This document shows, in pieces, positions 32,478-43,878 of a DNA stretch of 64,000 nucleotides. The notes below the pieces were generated by a model. It ran no database searches. It was given only the letters and a program-made list of their open reading frames with translations, and was not told the origin of the DNA. The stretch is from contig JAWWNJ010000152.1 of assembly GCA_037176885.1 (NCBI GenBank), positions 1 to 64,000 on the forward strand, given 5' to 3'. Origin of the DNA: Favolaschia claudopus (Eukaryota > Basidiomycota > Agaricomycetes > Agaricales > Mycenaceae). The first letter of the stretch is position 1. Every line of letters starts with the position of its first letter. The position numbers and the translations under genes were made by a program.

Positions 32478-33153
32478 ATGAAGAGTTCTACCCCCACCGT
32501 AATCATCTATGTCCTGTGTCTCCTATCCAATACATTGCTGGTCATTGTATCTAATATGTTTGCAGGTCGATTCCGTATGTTCATTGTTACCTGTCTCATG
32601 AAGCCCGCACATGAATATCCACACAGGCGACTCTCTGTCTGCAGCTCTCATAGTCGCCCTAATTTTGGCTGTATTCTCCTCTACCTGCATTTGCGTCGCA
32701 CTACCAATTCTGTGCTTGCGCATACCTTCTGATTTGATCTGTTGCTCATAATTTCTTTCTAGGCTGCGTAAATTAACGAAGAATCGGCCCATACAGGGCC
32801 TATATTTTGTGAATGTGGTCCACATCGGTCTCAGTATTGCGACAGGTCTTTTCCTTCTCGTCGAATTATACACGAAATTGTCACTTTATGCGGGCCCCGA
32901 GCAAGCTATTCTTTGTGTGGGCCTCGTTCTGTCCTTAATACTCGAGACGGGTAAGTACGCATCTTCTGGGTTCATTTTGATACGAAGCCTCACTCGTACT
33001 GCTCTAGGCGGGGAGTTATTGCTACACCGTCATTTGAAGCCAGCGTTGCCAAAAATCTCGCTTCCAAGCAGGGATATATCAGGAGTGGTGAAAGAAGTGG
33101 GAAACCATACCAATTTAACTTGCCAAAAGCATACCAAAGATAAAACATATTAG
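32478..33153 (+). CDS. Small multi-pass membrane protein, four exons
   Basis: Exons 32478-32565, 32627-32711, 32763-32950 and 33008-33153 join in frame to 168 residues; introns are 51-61 nt with GT/AG ends. Four hydrophobic stretches: VIIYVLCLLSNTLLVIV (residues about 8-24), AALIVALILAVFSSTCICVA (about 34-53), VVHIGLSIATGLFLLVEL (about 76-93) and AILCVGLVLSLILE (about 105-118), followed by a hydrophilic tail. Between segments 2 and 3 is a basic loop (LRKLTKNRP). It resembles the small hypothetical membrane proteins of agaricomycetes but matches no family I can name. The reading frame is intact. Confidence 0.65.
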
Positions 33154-33589
33154 GGTCAGGTGTGACAAGTCGCAGTCTCAATTTGGTGATTGATACTGTC
33201 ACGTCAGTTTTCATAACCGCGGCACGGTCATACCGGCTGTGCCTTCTCTCTACAGCGGTACTAATTCGACCGGTTGTTCACTGGGTGTCACCCGTCACCC
33301 AAATTGTTCACTGGACAAGTTGTTCACAACACGTCAATCACATCAAAATTACCATATATGGTGGGCCGGCATTGCTCGGCACATGCCGGCCGGAGATTTT
33401 TTCGATTTCCTGGCCCTTTTTGGACCAAAAATCATTCGCTATCCACTACCAATACACTCGTTTCCACCGAATTCGCATTCGCGATATCAGCACGATTCCT
33501 GATGAGCTCATCTGGCTCGTTTCTTTCGAGTTGTCGATTTATATACTCAAATTTCATACCTATGTATGCGGTGTCCCCGCCTTCAGTTA
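33154..33589. other. Intergenic, nothing assignable
   Basis: GTTCACTGGGTGTCACCCGT and GTTCACTGGACAAGTTGTTC (33281, 33309) form a small direct repeat. No gene. Confidence 0.35.
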
Positions 33590-34040
33590 ACGTTTACGAT
33601 TCGAGCTCCAGCGGCACTCGCACCCTGTACATATACTCCACGTTAATACTTGACTTTCGCCTCTTCACGTTCAAGATTCAATCTTAAAGCTCAAGTCGTG
33701 TTCGCGTCCTTCACGTTAACGATTCAAGTCTAGATTCAAAACTCTGTTCAATTTTTTACAGGTCAAGTTTAAAGCTCAAACGGCGCCCGCGCCTTTTTCA
33801 CGTTCACATAGCTCAAGCGGCGTTCACACCTTGTCACGTTCACAGTTGAAGTCAATTTAAAGCTCAAGCGGCGTTCGTGCCTCTCATGTTCACAGTTCAA
33901 GTTCAATATGAAGCGGCGTTCACACTTTCACTTTCACAGTCCAAGTTCGATATCAAGCATCGTTCACGCCTTTCACGTTCTCAGTTTAAGTCCGAAGTTC
34001 AGGCGACATCCCGGCCTTTTACGCCAACGCTCTCGCTGCT
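33590..34040 (+). repeat. Degenerate minisatellite, ~45-50-bp unit
   Basis: About eight diverged units built on AGCTCAAGCGGCGTTCACGC then TTTCACGTTCACAGTTCAAG. Clearest copies start at 33688, 33773, 33810, 33857, 33908 and 33954. Unit lengths vary. No ORF is conserved between units. Confidence 0.7.
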
Positions 34041-34507
34041 TCATGTTAATGAGACAAAATTACAAATTACTTGCTCGAGTTTGTTAGCGGTAATTTATGA
34101 CCTCATTTTTCATTAAATATTCGAGCTTTGATCTGAAGTTGGGAACCGGAAGTTGAGGGGCATGGAGACGACGAAGCTCACAACTGGCAACTTGGTACTT
34201 GAGGTTCGGCAATGGTGGAAGTTATGGGGCTTGAACTTCAAGTTCGAATTCAACTTCGTTCGCGGATTCAATGGGCACAGCCGCTATCATTCATCAATGA
34301 TCATCAGTTGATGTGATGACGGATCAGTGCTTGTTGTCTTTCGCATTGAACTCAATTCGAGGTTGCTTTGGGTCAGGGGGCACTATTTGGCTTTGCTGCA
34401 CCGTTATCTCATCTCCTGTAGGGGATCTCTCTGTTCAATGCCACTGGGCTGCCTCTTAAAAATTCTCCTAATTCAAACTCTAAGCTCTTGAGTCTTCAAT
34501 GATATTC
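34041..34507. other. Intergenic, AAGTT-rich
   Basis: Contains GAAGTTGGGAACCGGAAGTTG, GGCTTGAACTTCAAGTTCG and TTCAACTTCG words, like 40720-40850. No gene. Confidence 0.35.
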
Positions 34508-34772
34508 CAGCTATTTTGGAAACGATAGACAGTCTCGATTTTTTAGCTGAGTTCGGGCCGAGAGGTCGTAACTATGTCGTGCCAAATTTAGAATAACCTT
34601 TTCTGCTAATACCTCCTCAACAACGACCACCTAGTACAGTTACACCGTCACTGGAGACTTACAGTCATGACGAGCAGGCTGACGATCGTGTGGAGCATAT
34701 GCTGCGCTATATATCCTCGCTCAACGAGTCCAAGGCGCCCAACCATTCTACTTTTCGACCGGTTTTGACACC

Positions 34773-36376
34773 ATGCAAAACACTATTGCACCATATCTTC
34801 TTGGCGTCGGCCCTCCCCCCGCTCTCACTGGACGACAGCTCGCAGTGGCCCAATTACAGGCCTCTCTCGACAATGGCATGTTTGACCACACCCGCAACTA
34901 CGAGCAGCCTGGGGGCGACGACGATGATCCTAGCGATGAAGATCCGTCTTATCATCAATACCAGCTTCCTCCGTTCCCTCCTCACATTGTCGAAGCTCGC
35001 CAATCTCAGTTGCCATCCACTACAGCTCCCAGTCAAACTGCAGGTGTGTTACAGCCATTTGCGCATTCTGCAGGCTACTAATAAACTTCCAGACCGCGGT
35101 ACCTTCAGTGGCGGCGGGATCTGATGCCACCCCCCAAAAAATGATGTGGCCCCAATCGACTCCACTTGCATCAAAAGTTCCAGAAATGGGCTGTTCTATT
35201 TTTAGGGGTGGCATCAGATGGCGCCGCTTCATCACAGTCAAAGTCCCTATCTATGGCGAGCCAGGAAACGGAAAGAAGCGCGCCACGGTTACCACAACCC
35301 TCGTCCTCCCCTCTGACATTCCTGCCGGCGACTTTCTATCCCGCATCACAGCTCAGATGAATGTCGACCCCACATCTGCGACGTTGGGATGGAAAGAGTC
35401 TCAGAAGCGTCGCAAGGATCCATATCACCGTCTGTCATCCGAGGACGATGTTCGCGACGCCTTCCAGCAGCTTCTCAAGCTCCAGAGGAGCACACGTCGT
35501 CAGAAAGAGGTGATAATGGAAGTGGTTAACCTGGTAAGTCATCCGTTATCTATGGGTTCTTCGGTGTTGAGCACACTGTCTTTTGACTCTTTTCAGGAGG
35601 TGCAGCCTGATGGAAAGACGACAAAACAGGCCGAAAAACCCCCCGAGACCGCTGTTACCGCCACCGAGCTACAGCAGATTCAAAACCATCTCAAGTGCGC
35701 GGAACATCCTGGCAAAAATCGGTGGTGCTACGTGATGGGCCCGAAATCTAAGTACCCAGGCAAGCACGTCGAGATTGGAATAGATGTTATTAATCTGTGG
35801 GCTCGCTACATGGTGCGTGACATGCAATTTCTGCTTCTCTTTTGCATTGCTGACTTTCGTCTTCAGCATGATGGCACCGCGGATCTAGAACATCCTCCCA
35901 AAATCCTCAAGCTTGACGAGCTTGCAGAGCGTGGCCGTGCTCGCGAGGAGCGTAGTCGTAACCGCGGACAAACTACCATGCCCCCCATCCACGTCCATCT
36001 TGGCAACTCCGAGTCCGCCGATACTGTCCTTCGCGATGCCAATAGCGTCAAACGTCGACGTGAGGACGAGTCATCAGATGAATCTGATGAAGACGAGGAC
36101 GTCCTCCTTGTCTCCGCCGTGCTGCGCGCTCTCGATGAAAAGTACCCCGCTCTCAAATACTTCCAATATGCTGAGAGCCTGGGGGAACAAGGCATTGTCT
36201 ATGCCAACAGCATTGCCGACTTCGATACCAAGTTCTACAAAACCGACGTTGGGATGGCAGCCGGTGCCGTGGGTAACTTCGTGCGCAAGGCAAGTAAGAT
36301 GGTCGCCGCCGCGAAGAAACGCAAGGGGAAGAAGCGGGCTAGGGTTGTGGAGAACGAAAGCGACAAGGAGAACTAA
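34773..36376 (+). CDS. Passenger gene of the Tc1-like element, copy 1
   Basis: Exons 34773-35043, 35109-35533, 35597-35812 and 35867-36376 join to 473 residues. Introns 2 and 3 are 63 and 54 nt, multiples of three without stops, so retention would also keep the frame. Start MQNTIAPYLLGVGPPPALTG; acidic run GGDDDDPSDEDP near residue 50; middle LSRITAQMNVDPTSATLGW and HPGKNRWCYVMGPKSKYPG; basic/acidic KRRREDESSDESDEDED; C-terminal KKRKGKKRAR, a likely nuclear signal. It is not a transposase and matches no family I can name. It faces the transposase tail to tail with about 150 bp between stops. The second copy is identical in translation. Confidence 0.7.
35119..35219. repeat. 101-bp nested inverted-repeat element in the passenger gene
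   Basis: ATCTGATGCCACCCC at 35119 and GGGGTGGCATCAGAT at 35205 are perfect 15-bp inverted repeats around an AT-rich core. It lies in exon 2 and stays open in the reading frame used. Present in both copies of the host element, so it predates their duplication. Confidence 0.65.
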
Positions 36377-36528
36377 TTTATTTCACGCTGTGTATGTTAT
36401 TGCCGCCTCTATAACCTGTAGATACTGTATCTCTACTAGTTTTCTGTATATTTGTATAGTCGTACTACTTGTTCATATAATTTCTTGCCGTCCTACTCGT
36501 GTATTGACACAACTACCGGTACAACAAC

Positions 36529-37711
36529 CTATACAACATATCCGCAATCCCTGAACCACCCTTCGATGTTCTCTGGGGTCATCGTCTCATGAGCAGCTTC
36601 CCACAGAGTTGCGATGGGGTCGCAACCATTACGCCCTTCCATTGAGCTGAGAACATCGTCCCGGTTGCGGCGGATCCAATATTTCATGCATGAAAACCCT
36701 TCTTCGCATGGATTGAAGTCGGGAGAGTATGGTGACAAATAAATGAGTCGACGCCCGCTGTAGATCAAATTCAGTTGGTTGGCAATCAAGAGGATATATC
36801 CTACGCACCGTCCCTCGACCATCTCACGAATCCCATCAAAATGATGAACACTTGCGTTGTCCATGACGAGAACAGAGTTGTCCTGTGGAAAGGGATTCAT
36901 GCGGTCAAGGAGAACATCGAGATAGTTGCGGAACTCTACGGCGGTCCAGGATCGAGTCAACACATCAAAGTGAAGTATGCCATCGAGGCAAATTGCCGGA
37001 AGCACAGAATAACTATACATATCAGCAGGTACGAAGTACTGGCAAGAGCATAAACACATACCGGATGCCTCGGACAAAAAAATCATGCCGCCGCGCTCGC
37101 ATTCCAATAGGGGCCCATGCCATCTGCCGCCGCGTTGTGTGTCGATTGCAAGCTCCTTCGTCTAGGAAGACCAGTCTTCGAGGTGGGTGTTGTCCAACTT
37201 CACATTGGAAACCAAGCCGTTTGTTTTCCTCGGCTTCGAGTGCAGTTCGAGATATCTAGGGATATACTCATGTCAGCGGCACGAAACTCCCAGCAATTTT
37301 ACTTACATGAACCCGAACATAACCCATTCGCAAAAGGGCGTCACGTATGGTGGTTTTGGCGACGTCGAGTCCCGTGGCTTCGTACAAACATTCCTGTAGC
37401 TCGAAAAGATAGATGTCGGGGGTTCTCGCAACAAGACCCTCAAGATACTTCTCAAAGGGTCAAATACGAAGAGTATTGAGAAGATCACAGGCCGCGACAT
37501 CAAAAGATGTGAGAATGCGGGGTCGTCCGAGCTGCAGAGGAATTTGGACGTGGTCCCCAGTGGTCCGCCACGTTCGGATGATGCGGTAAATGGTTCGCTC
37601 GCTGATGTTGGTAGCTGCAGCAATGTCTGGGACAGACATATGGGCCGACATTGTGGTGATGAGCTGTTTCTGCTCCTTAGGTATGTGGCGGCGGTTTCCT
37701 CGTCGTATCAT
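36529..37711 (-). CDS. Tc1/mariner-like DDE transposase, copy 1, with an in-frame TGA
   Basis: Exons (minus) 37711-37307, 37255-37062, 37012-36809, 36757-36529; 343 residues plus one internal TGA at 37460-37462. The N-terminal helix-turn-helix is MSVPDIAAATNISERTIYRI; then, after the stop, LEGLVARTPDIYLFELQECL and TTIRDALLRMGYVRVH; the catalytic core shows VFLDEGACNRHTTRRQMAW, SVLVMDNASVHH and YLSPYSPDFNPCEEGFS (D, D, E). The stop is shared by both copies, so it predates the last jump: either readthrough or unusual splicing occurs, or enzyme was supplied in trans. Introns are 49-51 nt. Confidence 0.85.
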
Positions 37712-37857
37712 GGTGAGAGTGAGGAGAGTATTGGCGGGCAACGCTCGTCGTCATGATGGAGCTGAGCTGTAGCTAAAAATAATTATATGACGGGTATGCC
37801 GGGAACTGCCGAACTCAGCTCAAAAATCGAGACTGTCTATCGTTTCCAAAATAGCTG

Positions 37858-39041
37858 TCATAGACTGATTTGACTTGCCATCTCTCAACACAATCCACCA
37901 GGAGCACTCAGCGGATTCTCCAGCTAACTCAGGCTGGAGTCTGGTACTGTACAGAAAAAAAAATTATACAGAATTCAGAGGTTTGCAGTTCTCAATGAGT
38001 TCTTTTCTTTCACTCAGTCAGATCTGTCCTGGGATTCAAGTTGGCACTGATCATCGGTGCTACTAGTTCGCATAAAATTGTCTAACCCAATGCTGTTGAC
38101 ATTCTGCAGAAAAGCTTTGAGAGTTCTGTTGTTGATGACGCCAGACAGCAAATATTCTGTTGTGACCTCCAAATCCACATGCTCGATTTTTGCAGACTGA
38201 GCTTGGACCTTCTGTTCGAGATTATGTGCATTTTCAGGTCTTATAGTCAATATTTCTTGATCTCAGGGTCTTGGTGCGCCAATTTCCTGCTTTCGGCCCT
38301 TGTTTATTGACAAAACCACTCAGAATCAACTATGGTAATAGAATCTGTACTACATTCATGTGGCACCCGCTGTCCGAGCTCAGGGTTTGTCACTTTCTAT
38401 CATACACCATTTTTCGAAATCCATTCAATATTAATCCCCACATGCCAGTAGTTTAAACTCCATGTTCTCGTGATAATTGGCTTGTCGGAGGCCCTCCGGC
38501 TCGATTTACATTGCAGCTGAGCAAATTACTCTTGGTAGGCTGATGTTCACTTGCTTCTCGTGCAGGGTGAGTTGAAATTCTGTCGTTGACAAGTCCACTG
38601 CTTGTTATATTGGATTGAGCTGAAGCGAGCCGAGTGTCGGAATGTACTTCAGAAAATACATTTCCCTTTGACATATCTTACTTAGGTTCAACTTGGGTGA
38701 TATTCAGCCCTATCATGACTCCCGCCTGACATCCGCTCAGTTCTTCACTTCCGAGCTCTGTCTACTACGAGTTTTACTTATTCATGCTGGTCTATTGAAT
38801 ATGCATCTATCTTGCGCACAGAGGTCCTTGTTCAATAATTAAATTTCTCCGCAATCTGCTCCTCTCAGGCGGAAACTTCTATTTTTCTTTGCACGCCTTT
38901 GCCTTGGCCCTTTATATAGTTCCGTCCACTTTACAGTAACCTGTTTCGCAAACACCAAAGTCATCTTGTTTGTTTTCCACCCTCTGCTCCCCTCATTGTG
39001 TTCATGACTTATTTTTTTCTGACCTGCCAGTTGACTCTGTT
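37858..39041. other. Intergenic, no gene recognised
   Basis: A 78-codon minus frame at 38014-38250 matches nothing I know. Otherwise AT-rich and featureless. Confidence 0.4.
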
Positions 39042-39587
39042 GCAGGTGTGGTGTTGCCGCGGTTAGGTTCGGAACCAATTCCGAACCTGAACCGAACCGC
39101 ACCTGAATTCAGGTTCGGAACGGCTGGCTGCACCGAACCGAACCCCAGGTACGGTTCGGGGTTCGGGGACTTTGGAAGAGGTTCGCACCGGTGCGAACCC
39201 ATACTCAAAAATGGAGGATTTTCAGTGGAAATGTAGTGGTTTTAAACCACTTCAATTTCTCATATGATACCCACTGGGACAGTGATATTTTGTGGACTTG
39301 AGGTGTTTCATGGGTGTATTTAACAATACAGTCAGCTAGAACATTGAATCACCAAGGAAATGTTCCACTGCTAGACACTAGAAGCCAAAATTCGTCCATT
39401 TGAACCGTGGGAAATAGCATCAGGTTCGAAAAGGTTCGAACCTGTGCGAACCTGTAGCGAACCGAACCTCGGGTTAGGTTCGGGGTTCGCCAGATTGGCC
39501 GAACCGAACCCCAGGTGCGGTTCAGGGTTCGGATTTTTTGGCAAAAAACCGAACCTAACCGAACCCCGGCAACACTATCAGCAGGTG
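39042..39587. mobile_element. hAT-like MITE rich in GGTTCGG
   Basis: 532 bp (39049-39580) between direct repeats GCAGGTG (39042-39048 and 39581-39587). Ends: TGGTGTTGCCGCGGTTAGGT left; reverse complement of right TGATAGTGTTGCCGGGGTTC. Subterminal DNA is packed with GGTTCGG / CCGAACC words in both directions, as in hAT-type transposase binding regions. The 7-8 bp duplication fits hAT. No ORF of note, so non-autonomous. Confidence 0.8.
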
Positions 39588-39911
39588 AGATATCTTTTGT
39601 CATCCGAAATGGTGCTGCAAAAGTTCAAAAACATTAGGTAGCTGAAATTTCAGGTTGTGTTGGCTGAACTCAGTATTTTTTCACAAATGTACTGAGCATC
39701 TATTCTAAACACTTATCTGAGTCTCTCCCCATGGCAAGATTTTTCATCTCTTTCTTTGTGCTGTTTCAATCGGGGCATGTCATGCACTAAGTCTGGGTCA
39801 GAATTAATTGTCTTACATTTCACTTGCTGAAGCTGCAACTTTTCTCAATCTTTTGAGTATTTCCTGTGACTAGTACACCCGAGATTAAAGAAACCACAGA
39901 TTCCAAAGTGT

Positions 39912-40082
39912 TACAGTCGAAGCTGTCATAACCCATAGCTCCCATAACCCATAATCTCCCTTAACCCATACATTTTTTGGGGGTTTTTGACCGGTTTTTG
40001 GCTGGGATAACCCATAAATCTGTCATATCCCATAGCTTTTTGGCTCTACCGAGGGCTATGGGTTATGACAGCGTCGACTGTA
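39912..40082. mobile_element. 171-bp MITE with CCCATAGC repeats
   Basis: TIRs TACAGTCGAAGCTGTCATAA then CCCATAGC and, at the other end, GCTATGGGTTATGACAGCGT then CGACTGTA; bounded by TA. The centre repeats CATAACCCATA and TGACAGATTTATGGG words. Tc1/mariner-like by its TA ends. One tip recurs at 28301. Confidence 0.85.
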
Positions 40083-41427
40083 TTACATATGTGTACACTT
40101 GACTGACTCGTATTTTCTGGGCAGCTGATGGACTCTGTTTCAAGCAAAAATTATTTTCCATTCAGGCTTGCAATGTAATACTAATCAACAGAACTCCGCA
40201 TGATCTTTCCCTACGAACACACCTAGCTTGAGTATGAATGATTCAATGAAACCATTTCATGTTGGAGTTTCAACTGAATGATACCACCGCCTGTGCACTG
40301 AGTGGTTGACCCTCTCATCCTGATCACAATTTTGACTGGAATCCACTCGAGCTTGGAATGGGTACAAGTAGAGACCCAACAATCAAAGCAGCGGGATTGG
40401 ATTTCACAGAGATGATAAATGCCAATCAGGCAAACAGAGGGAAGGACATCGGCAAGAGCCTATTAGTCACAAAAGGCCGCCACGGTTAACAAAGACGTCT
40501 TCAAGGTCTTCAAGATGGATTGTAAGAAGCGATCAGGCAGATCAGTAGAACATCAAAAATTATGGTTGCCAGCCTAGCGCGTGATGATTGATTGATCCAA
40601 TGCTGCTGGAACTTCGGGTGAGGATCATTCAAACCTCCGGCTACATCAGGCCTCACTGCAGTCTAAGTGAGAGTCAAGTAAAACCTCGTATGATCAATGC
40701 TAAACTTCATCCAAGTTGAACTTCAACTACAAGTTCAACCTCCGGTTCAATTGCCATATTTGGGACTTCGGGTCCGAAGTTGAACTTCGGTTGAAACTTC
40801 GAACTGACCAGTAAACTAGCCTCAAAACTACAACCTCGAGTTCCATTTGGGTTGAAACTATAATATTTACTGAAAAATGAATTTATAGTAATTATTTACC
40901 ACTCTTTACTTTCCAGCATACTGTACTCTCGTAAGCATTACGTAGTCTTGATGCGTTTGTAACCGGAACCACGACGTTCTCTACACAAACGCAGTTTCTT
41001 TCAACTTCTCGTCTTGACCACTCGATACAAACGATACCGAACAGCAAATTACGCTGACACAAACGCATCCCAGGTGGCTCCTGGTAAATAACGCCAGTCC
41101 GTATCAACTTTCGGCGACAGCGGTTAGCGGTACACCTGAACCTCAAGCAATACGCTATAGCGTGCAGCATTCAAACGGCGAAGCCTTGGATCTCACGGCC
41201 GCACACCACAGCCGACGGACAAGCGGCACAACCTCTACTCACCCCGCCTGACGACTGCACCAAACTCGGTGATACACGCGTCATTGCTACGCATTCACAC
41301 AACGACTCGGGCAGCTACATACCGAGGACCAGGGGGAGGAAATAGATGAAGGATTCGGCAAAGCGAACGCCAGGTGCACCCATATGGGACCCGAATGGTA
41401 CGTCTACCCGTTTCGAGCATAGCTGGC
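40083..41427. other. Intergenic with an AAGTTGAAC patch
   Basis: 40700-40860 holds many AAGTTGAACTTC, ACAAGTTCAACC and GGTTGAAAC words in both directions. No gene is supported elsewhere. Confidence 0.4.
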
Positions 41428-41449
41428 GGAGACGTATATATACGTCTCC
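41428..41449. repeat. Perfect 22-bp palindrome
   Basis: Arms GGAGACGTATA and TATACGTCTCC with no spacer, directly beside the truncated CGAAAACG MITE end. Confidence 0.6.
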
Positions 41450-41655
41450 GCGGAGTATATACTAGAAACGAAAACGAAAACGACTATATATAGAATAGCC
41501 GATAGATGGCCGACGGTGCCCGTCGGCAGCAGGTTCAGAAACGAAAATGAAGCGGAACAATCAAAGGTCGGCTCCATGATGTCATCACGCCAAGAGTCAC
41601 GGTCACAATGCTTATGCAACTTAGCTACTGCCGACAGCCAACAGATAAATATATA
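41444..41655 (-). mobile_element. CGAAAACG-family MITE, copy 3, one end only
   Basis: GAGTATATACTAGAAACGAA, AACGAAAACGACTATATATA, GAATAGCCGATAGATGGCCG and CAGAAACGAAAATGAAGC match the right end of 13337-14089 read inverted. The match resumes at TTATGCAACTTAGCTACTGC after an internal deletion and then joins the GCCGG..CCGGC block at 41664. Confidence 0.65.
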
Positions 41656-42990
41656 ATAAATATGATTTGTATGCCGGAATACCGGCCTACAGCAGGGGGA
41701 GCTTGTGTAAATTCTTATATGGCACACAAATTAACAATATTAATGTTGCGCTGTTGTTTGGGGGGGCATACTTCGGCTGGATTCTTTTTCACGCACATAA
41801 GTACTCTAGTAGTACTCTACTTTGTGAACAAAACTTTACTTATGCCGGGCAACAACGTTCTGACGTTCTGGATGAACCACCAATCAAATTTCTGACTAGC
41901 TTATCATCATGATAGAATACCTATCCACTCAGAACCGTGGTCTCTCTATACAGACACCATAACTGAGCAAGCTGCAACATTGATATCATTTATTTTCATC
42001 CCCTCTTTACAGCAACTTTCTGGGAAACTAATGGCGCCAGAACCTGCCCCTCTGTACCGTGTATGAAATAGAGAACTGTATTTTCCCTTCCGTTAAGCAG
42101 CCTCGGGCAGGGTTAAGGACGGGTGCACCATCAGTTGAAAAGGATGCACCATCACGCTGCAATCAGTCTGGATCAGTAGGGATCAGGATGGATCACTCGG
42201 AAGAACATCGTATCGCTCGGAGCATGCCAATCTTGGCGTGCGCACGTCAAGGGCAGTGACGCCATCAAAAAGCCGTCTTGCACAGCTTATTGCTTTTCGG
42301 TGACGGCTCTGATAAAGCTCCCCCAATAAGATTTGTTTACTTTATGTAAGTAGTCCACTTGTCACATTTCAGGAGTGACCCTAGTCTAGGGTTAGAAAAG
42401 CGCAAAATCTCGAAACTGTGTGTGTCTAACTCCCGATTTCTGGGAGAAAGGCATCGGTTTATGGCTTAAAGTTAGCCAGTACATAGCTCACCCCTGACCT
42501 AGCAAACATCCATAACAAGAATTTCTTGGTGTTGATTGAGATTTGGTCAAGGTTCAATGGTGCGGCAGACATTTGATGCGCTGATGGAATCCTACAGCCA
42601 CCGGCTATGTCTCGGCCCGTACCAAGAGCGCGAAATCCGTGGGAGAAAAAAAAATATTTTGTGAATTTTGAGACTTTTGACCCGGGGGATCTCTAGTCTT
42701 CCTTCTTATGGTGATTTTTGCACAGTTTCAATCCCACTGGGTAAAAAGTGAGTGCACATGTACAGTAACAATTTCCAAATTAGGTATCTGCCTTGTCACG
42801 AAGTTGACAAGTAGACCACGTACATTGAATATGATGTACTTATGTGGACAATGGTCCACATAGGAGGGGAAGCTCGCTACAATCCATTCAAAGCACAAAT
42901 TAAATATACATCCAGTCTACTTATTCTAAGCAATTATACAGCTGTTCCGAGTCGACATATATAAGGCCCAACAAAACTGAATTCTGTAAG
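41656..42990. other. Mixed repeat scraps and intergenic DNA
   Basis: 41664-41710 and 42300-42350 are scraps of the GGGGGAGC/GCCGG family; the block TTTGTTTACTTTATGTAAGTA (42330) also belongs to the CGAAAACG MITE. TATGTGGACAATGGTCCACATA-like dyad at 42841-42862. No gene. Confidence 0.4.
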
Positions 42991-43280
42991 TACTGTATCT
43001 CCCTGTATGGAGGCAACCGCCAAGCGACCGTGACAAAACGGTTGCCTTATTTCAAGGCAACCGACCCTCCGTGAGCCGTGACCGTTGCCAAAAGAGGCAA
43101 CGCGCGTCCAAGGCGCCCAAGGCGCTTACTGATTTTTTTGGGCCTTTAAACCATATTTTTCGATGTCACGATTTTTTCAAGGAAATGACCCTCACCGTGA
43201 CCGTGACCACGTCAAAAAAAGGCAACGCAACCGACCCCACCGTTACCGTGACGGTTGCCTCCATACAGGGAGATACAGTA
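42991..43280. mobile_element. 290-bp MITE with perfect 29-bp TIRs
   Basis: TACTGTATCTCCCTGTATGG then AGGCAACCG at 42991-43019 is an exact reverse complement of 43252-43280. TA lies at each tip, so it is probably a TA-duplicating Tc1/mariner MITE. The inside has GGCAACCG, CCGTGACCGTTGCC and GGTTGCC words in both orientations. A related fragment lies at 148-202. Confidence 0.9.
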
Positions 43281-43878
43281 TCTCCTGTATGACATTGTGG
43301 CAAAGCCATAGGTGTTCAGTTCGAAACCAAGAATCTCTCTACGGCAACTCTACGGTCCATATCAGCCTCAAGCATCTGACGAACCGCAGTCTCATTTGGT
43401 CGCTGCAATCTTTCCACAACAAAAGGTGAACGAAAACCAAACGAAAACTTATTCCCTTCAATGTTTTTGCCCCTGAGATTGCAACAAATGACAGGGCAGG
43501 AGCAAAGTCTTGTTTACCCAGATCAATCACTGCTGACTTTTGTAAATGGTATTTGCCCAGGCTAGAGTCAGAGGGAACGTTCGTGATAATGCACTGTGCA
43601 GAGGGAAGGTTTTGAAATTCATGATGTTGTTCAGGACCTTGTGTTAGGTATTTCGTCGTCATTTGTGTTGAATTTCATGATCTTTTGTCGGATTTCATGG
43701 CGAAACGTTATGATCCGGGGTCCTGAAATTCCTAACGACTGTGGGCCCGTTCCTAACGTTTTCTCATGACATTTTGTCATGATCTTAGCAATGATTCGTC
43801 CGGAAGTACAACCAAGGTAGCCAGCTATCCCGACGCCTTACTCCTTATCAAACTCCATGGAAGAGGTATAAAACAGGA
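43281..43878. other. Intergenic, nothing assignable
   Basis: Short dyads only (TCATGACATTTTGTCATGA at 43764). No gene. Confidence 0.35.

Larger units (their letters stand above)
34508..37857 (-). mobile_element. 3,350-bp Tc1/mariner-like element with passenger gene, copy 1
   Basis: Terminal inverted repeats start CAGCTATTTTGGAAACGATA and continue GACAGTCTCGATTTTT then AGCTGAGTTCGG, about 48 bp with one mismatch. It encodes a transposase (minus strand here) and a convergently transcribed passenger gene (plus). The second copy at 53372-56721 has exactly the same length, 3,350 bp, in opposite orientation; all translated frames match except one residue (base 37491 C-side versus 53738 T). Dinucleotides next to the ends read TC on both sides here and GA on both sides in copy 2, i.e. 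GA in element orientation, not the usual TA. Confidence 0.9.

Noticed and set aside
33590..34040. CRISPR-like array
   Set aside because: The units are degenerate with no constant repeat and unique spacers, and the genome is eukaryotic.
35108..36376. Single 422-codon uninterrupted passenger ORF
   Set aside because: It begins at GTG and reads through two consensus introns; the spliced 473-residue model with an ATG and an upstream exon is better supported.
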